41,459 nucleotides of DNA from Alphaproteobacteria bacterium. Its GTDB lineage: Bacteria > Pseudomonadota > Alphaproteobacteria > Sphingomonadales > Sphingomonadaceae. The stretch is from contig JAHJHL010000149.1 in NCBI GenBank assembly GCA_018823905.1, positions 1 to 41,459 on the forward strand. The letters run 5' to 3'. The notes below the pieces were generated by a model, which was not told where the DNA came from, searched no databases, and saw only the letters and a program-made list of their open reading frames with translations. A program made the position numbers and the translations under genes. Of the stretch, positions 14,808-23,252 are shown piece after piece. How positions within the stretch are numbered: the stretch's first letter is position 1; every line of letters begins with the position of its first letter.

Positions 14808-16766
14808 ATGACCGATCCAAAGCCCGACCGGCCGATCCCTGCGGACCAGATCGACTGGCCACTTTTGGCGTCAGGGGTGGAGCAGGGGAATATCCCCGCC
14901 CTCCTGATGTTGCTTCACCAGATGACAGGGGAAGCGAAATGGCTGGAGGAACCCTTCCTGCCGAAGCGTGCGCCAGGGCTCGACGATAACGACAGCGGCC
15001 AGTTGCCCGAGGACATCCAGCGCGCGGTTCGTGACCATGCGCGCCAGGCGATCGAAGAGTGGTTGAAGGGCAAACCGCTCGCCCTGCCCCAGCCCGACAA
15101 TGCCCATCTGGCCAGAATGCTGAGCGTCGCGATGACCGAGCATGTCCCCGCGGAATATGGCGATATTGTTGCTGCCGGCATGATGCCAGTGCCGGCCAAG
15201 CGCGACATACCTCCGCTGCTCAAGACGAAATCCGCCATCGTCATCGGCGCCGGGATATCGGGCATTTGCGCCGGAATCGAACTTCAGCGGCTGGGCATCG
15301 ACTATGTCATCTTCGAGAAAAACGAAGATTTCGGCGGCACCTGGTTCGAGAATCGCTATCCCGGATGCGGGGTCGACACCCCCTCGCTGACCTATACATT
15401 TTCGTGCCGTCCGAATGACTGGTCGAAATACTTCCCGCTACGCGACGAAATCGAAGCCTATCTGCTCGACACCGCCCGCGAATATGGACTCCCAGCCCGC
15501 GCGCAATTCCGTTCAAAGGTCGAATCGGCATGCTGGATCGACGATGTCGATCAGTGGGAGGTGCGGGTGTCGAAGCCCGACGGATCGACCGCGACGCACC
15601 GCGCCGACTATCTCTTCAGCGCCGTCGGCATTCTCAATATTCCGCAATATCCAAAGATCGACGGGCTCGATTCCTTTGCGGGCGAAGTGATCCACACCAG
15701 CCGCTGGCCCAAGGACGCCAACCTGTCGGGCAAACGCATCGCCGTGATCGGCAATGGCGCGTCCGGAATGCAGGTCGCCCCCGCGGTCGCCGACGAGGCA
15801 AGCGCGCTCACCCTCTTTGCTCGGTCCAAACAATGGGCGGCGCCGTTCCCGCAATTCCGCAAGGACGTTCCCGATGGCGTGCGCTACCTGATGCGGGCCG
15901 TTCCGCTGTACCGGGCCTGGCTGGAACAGCGTTTGTCCTGGACCTTCAACGACCGCGTCCATGGCACGTTGCGCCGCGATCCCGAATGGCCGCATCCCGA
16001 GCGCGCGGTGAACGAGGTCAATGACGGCCATCGCCGCCATTTCACCCGCTATGTCCAGGAACAGCTCGCCGATCGGCCAGAGCTGATCGCCGACGTGCTG
16101 CCCGACTATCCCCCTTTCGCCAAGCGGATGCTACTCGACAATGGCTGGTACCGGACGCTCCGCAAGCCGAACGTCCGACTGATCCCCGAACATCTGGCGC
16201 GTATCGAAGGCAACCGGCTGATCTCGTCTTCGGGGATTGAGATCGAGGCTGATGTCATCATCCTGGCGACCGGGTTCCAGACGACGCGCGTACTGGGCTC
16301 CTACGATGTCATTGGCCGCAACGGGCAGGTGCTGCGCGATCTATGGGGTGAGGATGACGCCGCAGCCTATCTCGGCACCCTCGTTCCCGGTTTTCCCAAC
16401 CTATTCATCCTGCTCGGCCCCAACGTCGGGTCGGGGCACGGTGGCAGTATGATCCGCAATATCGAAAACCAGATGCATTTTGCCGGCGAGGTCGTGCTGG
16501 CGAGCGCCGCGCGCGGCGCCGACACGGTCGAGGTCAAAGAGGCGGTCTATCAGGATTATCGCCGCCAGATCGACGCAGCGCACGAAAAGCTGGTGTGGAC
16601 CCACCCCGGCACCGAAAACTGGTACCGCAATGCAAAAGGCCGCGTGATCGCGATCACGCCGTGGCGCAACGATGCCTTCTGGCGCATGACGCGGTCGCCA
16701 AACGCCGACGATCTGGAGTTCGGAAATGCCGCCGGCGACAGTCAGCCGCTCGCCGAGGTCGTTTGA
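14808..16766 (+). CDS. Baeyer-Villiger monooxygenase (HapE-like, class B flavoprotein)
   Basis: About 652 residues. It has an N-terminal helical extension of about 140 residues, then the FAD-binding GAGISG (147-152) and GTWFENRYPGCGVD. The Baeyer-Villiger fingerprint FAGEVIHTSRW lies near 290-300, followed by NADPH-binding GNGASG (315-320) and ATGFQTTRVL. These enzymes insert one oxygen atom next to a ketone to give an ester or lactone. The extension is a feature of 4-hydroxyacetophenone monooxygenase-type enzymes. I chose the ATG at 14808 over a TTG at 14787. The neighbouring P450 and dehydrogenase could make the ketone substrate, and the hydrolase at 19017 could open the lactone. Confidence 0.92.
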   Translation: MTDPKPDRPIPADQIDWPLLASGVEQGNIPALLMLLHQMTGEAKWLEEPFLPKRAPGLDDNDSGQLPEDIQRAVRDHARQAIEEWLKGKPLALPQPDNAHLARMLSVAMTEHVPAEYGDIVAAGMMPVPAKRDIPPLLKTKSAIVIGAGISGICAGIELQRLGIDYVIFEKNEDFGGTWFENRYPGCGVDTPSLTYTFSCRPNDWSKYFPLRDEIEAYLLDTAREYGLPARAQFRSKVESACWIDDVDQWEVRVSKPDGSTATHRADYLFSAVGILNIPQYPKIDGLDSFAGEVIHTSRWPKDANLSGKRIAVIGNGASGMQVAPAVADEASALTLFARSKQWAAPFPQFRKDVPDGVRYLMRAVPLYRAWLEQRLSWTFNDRVHGTLRRDPEWPHPERAVNEVNDGHRRHFTRYVQEQLADRPELIADVLPDYPPFAKRMLLDNGWYRTLRKPNVRLIPEHLARIEGNRLISSSGIEIEADVIILATGFQTTRVLGSYDVIGRNGQVLRDLWGEDDAAAYLGTLVPGFPNLFILLGPNVGSGHGGSMIRNIENQMHFAGEVVLASAARGADTVEVKEAVYQDYRRQIDAAHEKLVWTHPGTENWYRNAKGRVIAITPWRNDAFWRMTRSPNADDLEFGNAAGDSQPLAEVV

Positions 16767-16786
16767 GGGGCAACGGGTTTAACCGG

Positions 16787-17761
16787 ATGAAAGCTTTTCA
16801 GGGACATCGCCTGGGTGCGGTTGAGGACTTCGCGCTCGAAGAACGAACGCTGGGCACGCCGGGTGCGGGCGAGATCCTCCTTCGCGTGGAGGCGACGTCG
16901 CTGGGCTTTGTCGATGCGCTGGTGATGCGCGGTCTTTATCAGGCGCAGCCGACCCTCCCTTTCACCCCCGGCGGCGAAATCGTCGGCCGTATCGAAGCCC
17001 TCGGCGCTGGCGTGACGGGTTTCACGATGGGTCAGCGCATCGCAAGTTGGCAATTCGGCGGCGGCCTCGCCGAACAGGCGATCGTCCGCGCCGCAAGCAG
17101 CATCGCGGTCCCCGATGCCTTGGACGCGCCAGCTGCTTCGGCGCTAATCCTCGATTTCCTTACCGCGCACTACGGCCTGTTCGACCGTGGTCATTACCAG
17201 GCAAGCCAGTCGCTGCTCGTCACCGGCGCCTCGGGCGGTGTGGGATCGGCGGCGGTGCAACTTGCATATGCGTTGGGCGGGACCGTGATTGCACTCGCTT
17301 CGGGCGCGGCCAAGATGCACCACGTCGCGGCGCTGGGGGCGGCCATGGTGCTCGACTATCGCGACCCCGACTGGCGCGCGCAACTGAAGGCTCGATTCCC
17401 CCAAGGAATCGATCGGGTCTTTGATCCCGTGGGCGGGCCGCTGCTCGAAGCCTGCTTCCGGTCGCTCGCCAAGCACGGGCGCCACCTGGTGGTGGGCTTT
17501 GCGTCGGGCGACGGCATTCCGCGACTTCCTGCCAATCTCCCGCTTTTGAAGTCGGGCGAGCTCGCGGGGGTCGATGCCCGCTATCTTGGCGAAAGCGATC
17601 CCGCGCGCGTGCGGGCCATATTGGGGATCATCTTCCGCCTTGCCGAACGCGGCCGGGTCCGATCGGTGGTCGATCAGATTTTCCCGCTCGCCGAAGCACC
17701 GGCGGCGTTCCGTGCACTTGGCTCGGACTCGCGTGTCGGCAAGATTGTCGTCACGCCCTGA
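16787..17761 (+). CDS. Zinc-independent MDR oxidoreductase (quinone oxidoreductase-like)
   Basis: A 324-residue medium-chain dehydrogenase/reductase. The N-terminal GroES-like domain includes GFVDALVMRGLYQ and PFTPGGEIVGRIEALGAGV. The NADPH-binding Rossmann motif is VTGASGGVGSAAVQLA, about residues 143-158. It lacks the structural-zinc cysteines and catalytic-zinc ligands of alcohol dehydrogenases. Its likely reaction is reduction of a quinone or of an alpha,beta-unsaturated carbonyl or enoyl-CoA. It starts 20 bases after the monooxygenase stop and ends the rightward operon, 4 bases from the converging P450 stop. The frame extends upstream to 16595, overlapping the monooxygenase, but that part is not homologous. 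Confidence 0.88.
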   Translation: MKAFQGHRLGAVEDFALEERTLGTPGAGEILLRVEATSLGFVDALVMRGLYQAQPTLPFTPGGEIVGRIEALGAGVTGFTMGQRIASWQFGGGLAEQAIVRAASSIAVPDALDAPAASALILDFLTAHYGLFDRGHYQASQSLLVTGASGGVGSAAVQLAYALGGTVIALASGAAKMHHVAALGAAMVLDYRDPDWRAQLKARFPQGIDRVFDPVGGPLLEACFRSLAKHGRHLVVGFASGDGIPRLPANLPLLKSGELAGVDARYLGESDPARVRAILGIIFRLAERGRVRSVVDQIFPLAEAPAAFRALGSDSRVGKIVVTP

Positions 17762-17765
17762 GGCG

Positions 17766-18998
17766 TCACCAGCGGGCGGGCAGCGTGCTCATGCCACGAA
17801 ACAAAAACCCGTCACGCCAGGCCGGTGCCTCGGTGTCGACCTTCAGTCCCGGTAGCCGCGTCGCCAACCGCTCAAACGCGACCCGGCCTTCCAGTCGCGC
17901 CAGTTCCGCACCGACACAAAAATGGATGCCGCCGCCAAAGCTGAGATGTCGGGCCGCATTGTCGCGCCCGATATCGAAGCTGTCGGGATTGTCGAACATG
18001 CGCGGGTCGCGGTTTCCGGCGCCGATCAGCGTCAAAATCTTTTCGCCCTTCGCGATTGTCTGTCCCCGGATCTGCGTTGCGCGCAACGCGGTGCGATAGG
18101 TAGCGATGAGCGAGCTTTCGTAGCGCAACACCTCATCAACCGTTCCCGCGGCGAACGCCGCCGGATTGGCGACCAGGCTTTGCCACTGATCGGGAAAGCG
18201 GCTGAAGCTGAGCAGGCCGTTGCCGATCATATGCGCGGTCGTTTCGAACCCGGCGCCGAACAGCCCGATCGCCACGGTCACCAGTTCATCGTGCGACAAC
18301 GCATCCTCGGCCCCGCCCGCCTGAACCAGCGCGGTCGCAAGATCGTCTTGCGGTACCGCTTTACGTTCGTCGAACAGCACCTCAAAGAAATCCTGCAATA
18401 CGCCAATCTGCGTGTTCGCCGTCGCCAGTTCGGCATCGGTCAACGCGCGCGCTTCGAAGACAATGAAACTTTGCGCGATGGCGTCGATAACCGCGGGCAA
18501 TCGCTCGTCTTCGGGATCGATGCCCAGCATGTCGCACATGACGCGCACCGGCAGCTCATACGCGAACCGCGCAATCAGGTCGCCGCGACCGTCACCTGCC
18601 AAGCTGTCGATCAACCGGTCGGTGATTTCGCGAATTCGCGGCTCCATCGCGCGCACGCGCTTGGCGGTCAGCGCGCCGGTCACCAACCCGCGCACGCGCG
18701 TATGGTGCGGCGGATCCTGCATCAGGAAAACTTCGGACAGCCATTTATAGCCGCGCTGCCCCATCACGTCGAAATCGCGGCCATAAAAGAGCCGAATGTT
18801 CTCGACGAAATCGCCTTGGCCAAAATCGTCGCGGTTCATCAGGACGCCGCGAACATCCTCGTGGCGGCTGACCACCCAATAGCCGAGATCGGAACGATGG
18901 ATCGGATCTTCCTCGCGCAATCGGGCAAAGGCGATGTACGGATCGGCCTTCAGTGAAGCATCGTCTGGGGAAAAAGAAGGTACGCGGACGTCAGTCAC
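17766..18998 (-). CDS. Cytochrome P450
   Basis: A 410-residue soluble bacterial P450. Proximal heme loop FGGGIHFCVGAELARLE with ligand Cys361; I-helix oxygen-activation motif GAGFETT (248-254), with Glu in place of the more usual Asp; ExxR (E289-R292) in the K helix. Proteins of this layout take electrons from a ferredoxin and its reductase, neither of which is encoded in the window. It probably adds a hydroxyl group to an unactivated carbon of the substrate of this cluster. It is last in a leftward unit with the TonB receptor and the MBL hydrolase, and begins 18 bases from the hydrolase stop. Confidence 0.93.
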   Translation of the reverse strand: MTDVRVPSFSPDDASLKADPYIAFARLREEDPIHRSDLGYWVVSRHEDVRGVLMNRDDFGQGDFVENIRLFYGRDFDVMGQRGYKWLSEVFLMQDPPHHTRVRGLVTGALTAKRVRAMEPRIREITDRLIDSLAGDGRGDLIARFAYELPVRVMCDMLGIDPEDERLPAVIDAIAQSFIVFEARALTDAELATANTQIGVLQDFFEVLFDERKAVPQDDLATALVQAGGAEDALSHDELVTVAIGLFGAGFETTAHMIGNGLLSFSRFPDQWQSLVANPAAFAAGTVDEVLRYESSLIATYRTALRATQIRGQTIAKGEKILTLIGAGNRDPRMFDNPDSFDIGRDNAARHLSFGGGIHFCVGAELARLEGRVAFERLATRLPGLKVDTEAPAWRDGFLFRGMSTLPARW

Positions 18999-19016
18999 GG
19001 ATCGTCTCCCTGAAAA

Positions 19017-19904
19017 TCAGCGGTAGCGCGGCACGAACGTCCCATCGTCGTCGCGTTCGACGAATACCGAATGCGGGGCGCCAAAATGCGCCGGTACGAT
19101 ACGTGCGCCTTTGGCACTGGCGCGTTCCAGGATGCGCCGCCGCGTATCGGCCGCGGCAATCCGGTCCTCGCAATAGACGCTGTTCCAGTCGGGACGGGCG
19201 ATCTGCATCGGATGATGCAATATGTCGCCCGTGAACAGCGCCGTATCGCCGTCGCTCTCCACCTCCAAGACCATATGCCCCGGGGTATGCCCGGGCGAGG
19301 TCCAGGCGGTCATGCCGGGCGCGATCGTGGCACCGTCGTCGATCAGTTCGGCCATCCCGGCATCGATCACCGGCTGTACGCTGTCCTCGAACACGTTGGC
19401 GTTCACCCCGGCACCGGCAAGGGTCGCATACTGCGCCTTTGCCGGGTTCCACGCCTCTTCGTCGGCGCGCGGGAAATAGTAGCGTGCCTTGGGAAAGGTC
19501 GGCCGCCAGTTGCCATCGCGCCATTCGGTGTTCCACCCGACATGGTCGATGTGCAGATGGGTGCAGAAGACCTTGTCGATTTCTGCCGGCCCGAAGCCCG
19601 CCGCTGCAAGACCCTCCAGAAACGGGGTCGCCAACTGGCCGAAGATCGGGATACCAGGGCGGTCTTTATCATTGCCCGCTCCGGTATCGACGATGATCCG
19701 CTCGCTCCCCGTGTCGATCAGCCAGCTTTGAAGATAGCCGTAGATCAGCCCGTCGCGAAAGAAGGCCGGCTCGAAATCCCCGGCCTGCTGGTTGAACGCA
19801 GCCTCTTCATATTCGGCGAAGAGCGCCCCGGGCGGACTGAAGCCGCCTTGCCACTCCTCCAGGCGATAGACCCGATGGCGACCTATGGTGAAGGCTGCGT
19901 CCAT
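19017..19904 (-). CDS. Metallo-beta-lactamase fold hydrolase, possible lactonase
   Basis: A 295-residue MBL-fold enzyme. The metal-binding HxHxDH is H116-L-H118-I-D120-H121. Further ligands are expected at H206 or H210 in SPGHTPGH, D227 in FTGDILHHPMQI, and the His of PAHFGAP. There is no signal peptide, so it should be cytoplasmic. The layout is that of the N-acyl homoserine lactonase and methyl parathion hydrolase group, which open lactones and esters. Beside a Baeyer-Villiger monooxygenase, opening of the product lactone is the best guess. It starts 15 bases after the TonB receptor stop, in the same leftward unit. Confidence 0.88.
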   Translation of the reverse strand: MDAAFTIGRHRVYRLEEWQGGFSPPGALFAEYEEAAFNQQAGDFEPAFFRDGLIYGYLQSWLIDTGSERIIVDTGAGNDKDRPGIPIFGQLATPFLEGLAAAGFGPAEIDKVFCTHLHIDHVGWNTEWRDGNWRPTFPKARYYFPRADEEAWNPAKAQYATLAGAGVNANVFEDSVQPVIDAGMAELIDDGATIAPGMTAWTSPGHTPGHMVLEVESDGDTALFTGDILHHPMQIARPDWNSVYCEDRIAAADTRRRILERASAKGARIVPAHFGAPHSVFVERDDDGTFVPRYR

Positions 19905-19919
19905 GAAGCGATCCTCCGA

Positions 19920-22202
19920 TCAGAAATCGACCCCGAGCGTAACACCATAGGTCCTCGGCGGCCGCAGCGACCCCACCGACACGAAGCTGTAGAGCGGCGC
20001 CGCGATGATCGTGTTGGCCAGCGCATATTTGTCGGTCAGGTTTTTGCCCCACAGCGCCAGCGACCAGCGTTCGTCGGGTGACCGATAAGTGATGCTGGCA
20101 TTGACCAGCGCAAACGCCTCTTGGCGCGCGTCGTTATTGTTGAACTCGGTAAAGAAGACCTCATCCTGCAGGTTGATGTCGGCCGAAAAGTCCAGGAAGC
20201 CCGAATTGCCGAGATTGAAACGCTGGTCGACAAACGCCGCCACCGTATATTTGGGCGCGTTTGACAGCCTGTTGCCGGACAGATCGACCAGCCCCGCGTC
20301 GGTCGCGCAGGTCGGATATTGCGGTCGGCTGGCGTTGCCCGCGGCATAATAGCCGTTGCAGAAATCCTTGTATTTGGCGTTGAGATAGGTGCCATAGACG
20401 CGGATCGTGGTGTTATCACCGGGGCGGAAGGTCGCCTCGAGCTCGACGCCATAGTTACGCGCCGACGCGGCATTGATCGTCTCGACGATGCTGTTGGCGT
20501 TGACGAAGCCGACCTGCAAATTGGTGTAGTCGTAGTAGAAGACCGCACCTGCCAAGCCAAATTTTCGGTCGACGGTTTCACCGCGGAAACCGGCTTCATA
20601 GCTCCACACATATTCGGGATCGATGACCGAATTGATGCTGCCGATGTTCACGACGCCCGATTTGAAACCGCGCGTCACCTTGCCATAGAAAAGCGTGCCG
20701 CCAGGGGTGCGATATTCGATGGCAAACTTGGGCGTAATCGCGTCCCAGCTGCCCGTCTTGTCGGTTGGAATGTCGAGCCCCTGCGCCTCGAAAGTGAAAC
20801 GCCCGACGCCGCTGCGCTTTTCCCAATTGTAACGCGCGCCGGCGGTGATCGTGAGGTCGGGCAGGATTTCGTACGCAGCTTCCAGATAGGCGCCCGCGGC
20901 TTTGGTCTTGACCGTCCCGCGCTGGAGATAATTGCCATTATCGAACAAGTCGGCAGGCAGATTGGTGCCCAGCACAATGTTGAAATAGGACGCCAGATTG
21001 ACCGTCGGGACACGAACTTCGCCGAACAGCTTTTCCTCGAAATAAGTCGCGCCGCCCAGCAGCGACAGGCTGCCGACATTATAGTTGAAATTCACTTCCT
21101 GACTGAAGGACTCGCTGTTTTCGGTGTAGTCGTTGCGACCAAAGGCATTGAAATCGCTGACGTCGAGGTCGTCGCGGTTGAAGCGTTTGAACTTGCGATA
21201 AGCGGTGGTCGAAACCAGCGAGAAATCACCCGAGTCCCACGTCAATATGCCCTGGATGCTCGACCCATCGCGCTTGTTGATCGCGTCCTCGTCCGAATAG
21301 ATGTTGCGAAGATCGGGCTTTTCGCCGCGCGCCGCATAATAATCGAAAATCGTGTTGCCGCCGAGCAGCGACGATGCGAGCCCCGCTTCCGGCACCACCG
21401 TCGGCCCAAAATAGTGGAACGCGTAATTGTTATCGTCTTCCTTGAAATGATCGGCGACGATCAGCAGTTCGAGGTCGGGGGACAAATTTGCGAGCAGCGA
21501 TCCGCGAATGGCATAGGCATCGCGATCGTCGACCGGATTGCCGGTGAACAAATTGGTGCCATAGCCGTCGCGCTTTTCATATTTGCCGGCGACGCGGAAC
21601 ATCAGGCTTTCTCCGGCGATCGGTCCGCCGAGCGCGGCTTCGAGGGTGCGCGCATCATAATTGCCATAGGTGGCCCGAGCGAAGCCGTCGAATTCCGGGG
21701 TTGGCCGCGCAGTCACGATATTGATCACGCCGCCCGTCGCCCCGCGGCCATAGGTCGTTCCCTGCGGTCCGCGCAGCACCTCGATTTGCTGGATGTCGTA
21801 AAATCCGCTGAGCTGCGCCGCCGGACGGCTGATGATCGCGCCATTCTGAAGGAAGGCAACGGCGCCGTCGGCCCCCAGATCGATGCTGGTCAGGCCGATG
21901 CCCCGAATGAAGGTGCGGTTGACGCCAAATTGGTCTCCGACGGAAACGTTCGGCACCGCGGCGGCGAGATCGCCCGCGTCCTCGATGCCGCCGGCCCCCA
22001 CATCGTCGGCGCCGAGCACCGAAATCGACCCGCCGGTATCTTCCAGCGACTTGCCCGATTTGGTCGCGGTTACGATGATCGTGCCGCCATCATTGCCGTC
22101 CGTGACGGCATCGGGGTTGGCGTCTTGCGCCAATGCAGGAGACGCGACAGCGAACGAGCCCATGACCGTGGCCAAAAGCAAATGCTTGATCTTCGAATTC
22201 AT
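19920..22202 (-). CDS. TonB-dependent outer-membrane receptor
   Basis: A 760-residue receptor. Signal peptide of about 26 residues ending in SPALAQ; TonB-box-like GTIIVTATK at about 39-47; plug domain (about 50-165) with VPNVSVGDQFGVNRTFIRGIG and VLRGPQGTTYGRGATGGVIN; then a 22-strand barrel ending in the aromatic YGVTLGVDF. Sphingomonads use large numbers of such receptors for substrates other than iron. Here it heads a unit with the hydrolase and P450 genes, so it probably imports the compound the cluster degrades. A TetR-type palindrome lies 37 bases upstream of the ATG, and GGGAGAGAG serves as ribosome-binding site. Confidence 0.95.
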   Translation of the reverse strand: MNSKIKHLLLATVMGSFAVASPALAQDANPDAVTDGNDGGTIIVTATKSGKSLEDTGGSISVLGADDVGAGGIEDAGDLAAAVPNVSVGDQFGVNRTFIRGIGLTSIDLGADGAVAFLQNGAIISRPAAQLSGFYDIQQIEVLRGPQGTTYGRGATGGVINIVTARPTPEFDGFARATYGNYDARTLEAALGGPIAGESLMFRVAGKYEKRDGYGTNLFTGNPVDDRDAYAIRGSLLANLSPDLELLIVADHFKEDDNNYAFHYFGPTVVPEAGLASSLLGGNTIFDYYAARGEKPDLRNIYSDEDAINKRDGSSIQGILTWDSGDFSLVSTTAYRKFKRFNRDDLDVSDFNAFGRNDYTENSESFSQEVNFNYNVGSLSLLGGATYFEEKLFGEVRVPTVNLASYFNIVLGTNLPADLFDNGNYLQRGTVKTKAAGAYLEAAYEILPDLTITAGARYNWEKRSGVGRFTFEAQGLDIPTDKTGSWDAITPKFAIEYRTPGGTLFYGKVTRGFKSGVVNIGSINSVIDPEYVWSYEAGFRGETVDRKFGLAGAVFYYDYTNLQVGFVNANSIVETINAASARNYGVELEATFRPGDNTTIRVYGTYLNAKYKDFCNGYYAAGNASRPQYPTCATDAGLVDLSGNRLSNAPKYTVAAFVDQRFNLGNSGFLDFSADINLQDEVFFTEFNNNDARQEAFALVNASITYRSPDERWSLALWGKNLTDKYALANTIIAAPLYSFVSVGSLRPPRTYGVTLGVDF

Positions 22203-22217
22203 AATCTCTCTCCCTGA

Positions 22218-22232
22218 TATACCGGGTGTATA
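22218..22232. promoter_or_regulatory. Small palindrome near the TonB receptor start
   Basis: TATAC-CGGGT-GTATA, perfect 5-bp arms, 16 bases before the receptor ATG and 6 bases from the 12-bp operator. It includes the likely -10 region (TATACA on the minus strand), so it may be part of the promoter or a second weak operator. Confidence 0.35.
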
Positions 22233-22238
22233 ATTTTC

Positions 22239-22250
22239 TACCGGTCAGTA
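22239..22250. promoter_or_regulatory. TetR-type operator, site 2
   Basis: TACCGGTCAGTA, matching TACYRGYMRGTA. It lies upstream of the TonB receptor, directly before the probable -10 element, where a repressor would block transcription of the receptor-hydrolase-P450 unit. The TetR gene ends 73 bases away. Confidence 0.6.
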
Positions 22251-22322
22251 ATTCGATGTCTGGTTATGCTGGTCAGGCAATCCTGCCCGTTCATCCTCTG
22301 CCTTCACTAATTCCTTTTGAAG

Positions 22323-22967
22323 CTATTCCGCGCCCGCCAGCCGCAGTGCGGCCTGGACGAGATATTCGATCACTTCTTCCGCAGATCGCTGGCCGCTGGA
22401 TGAATACCAGGTCGGAATCCAGCTGATGAGGCCGCCGATCCACACCGCGATGAACGGATCGATGTCCTCGCGGAACTCGCCGCTGGCAACGCCTTCACGG
22501 ATCATTTCGCCGATCTGGTGATCGAAACTGTGCCGCAGCCGCAGGATGCGCTTATAATCGTCGGCGCTCAGATGCTTCATCTCGCGCTGGTAAACGACGA
22601 CATATTCCTGTCGATCAATCACGATCTGGCCGACCTTGCGCACCACTTCGGCCAGCCGTGCGCGATGGCTGCCATGCTCATGCGCCAGGACGTCTTCCAG
22701 CACCGCCAGCGCCTCGCTGATCCCTACCTCGCAGATCGCCGCGAGGATCGCCTCCTTGTTCTTGAAATAAGAGTAGAGGAAGGGCTTGGTAACGCTGAGC
22801 TGGTTCGCGACATTGTCGAGGGTGCAGCTGCTGTAGCCGCGCTCGTAAAATAGATGGCTCGCGGCCTCGACGATCCGGTTGACCTTGAAGGCAACGAATT
22901 CGGATTTGAGCGAGGCGCCGGAGACGCGCGGGCGGATCAGGGAATCACTGGACACAGCGACGCTCAT
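22323..22967 (-). CDS. TetR family transcriptional regulator
   Basis: A 214-residue regulator. The helix-turn-helix lies at about residues 30-75: IVEAASHLFYERGYSSCTLD, then VANQLSVTKPFLYSYFKNKE. The ligand-binding half has the C-terminal pattern GLISWIPTWYSSSGQRSAEEV that I associate with KstR2-like, acyl-CoA-responsive repressors. Such repressors release DNA when a CoA thioester of the degraded compound builds up. It is placed between the TonB receptor and the flavoenzyme gene, at the centre of the cluster. A 12-bp palindrome lies 104 bases before its start, so it probably controls itself. Confidence 0.9.
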   Translation of the reverse strand: MSVAVSSDSLIRPRVSGASLKSEFVAFKVNRIVEAASHLFYERGYSSCTLDNVANQLSVTKPFLYSYFKNKEAILAAICEVGISEALAVLEDVLAHEHGSHRARLAEVVRKVGQIVIDRQEYVVVYQREMKHLSADDYKRILRLRHSFDHQIGEMIREGVASGEFREDIDPFIAVWIGGLISWIPTWYSSSGQRSAEEVIEYLVQAALRLAGAE

Positions 22968-23070
22968 AGCATTGACCCAAGGCAGCCGGATAGTGACACC
23001 AAACTCTCTCTCCGCGACGGCGCCATTCTGTCGATGGCAGCTCGACGGAGGGTATGCCGCAAAAAATATC

Positions 23071-23082
23071 TACCTGCTAGTA
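23071..23082. promoter_or_regulatory. TetR-type operator, site 3
   Basis: TACCTGCTAGTA (TACTAGCAGGTA on the other strand), embedded in the longer palindrome CTAC...GTAG. It lies in the 285-bp region between the divergent tetR and flavoenzyme genes and could serve both. The rest of that region holds no gene that I can support. Confidence 0.55.
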
Positions 23083-23252
23083 GTTTTTACATGATGCTGG
23101 TAACTTTCCCTTTGCTGCGGGAAAACGCCGACGAAGCTCGACTGTTCTTCGCTTTTGGACCGATGAATAGGCAATACGGCCACGGGCGAGCGACTGGGCA
23201 CAGCACGAGCATTCGAGACGATATGTCATCGGTTTGAAAGGGAAACGGGACG

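Noticed and set aside
20319..22217. 632-residue plus-strand open frame
   Set aside because: Antisense shadow of the TonB receptor; no recognisable domain and unnatural composition.
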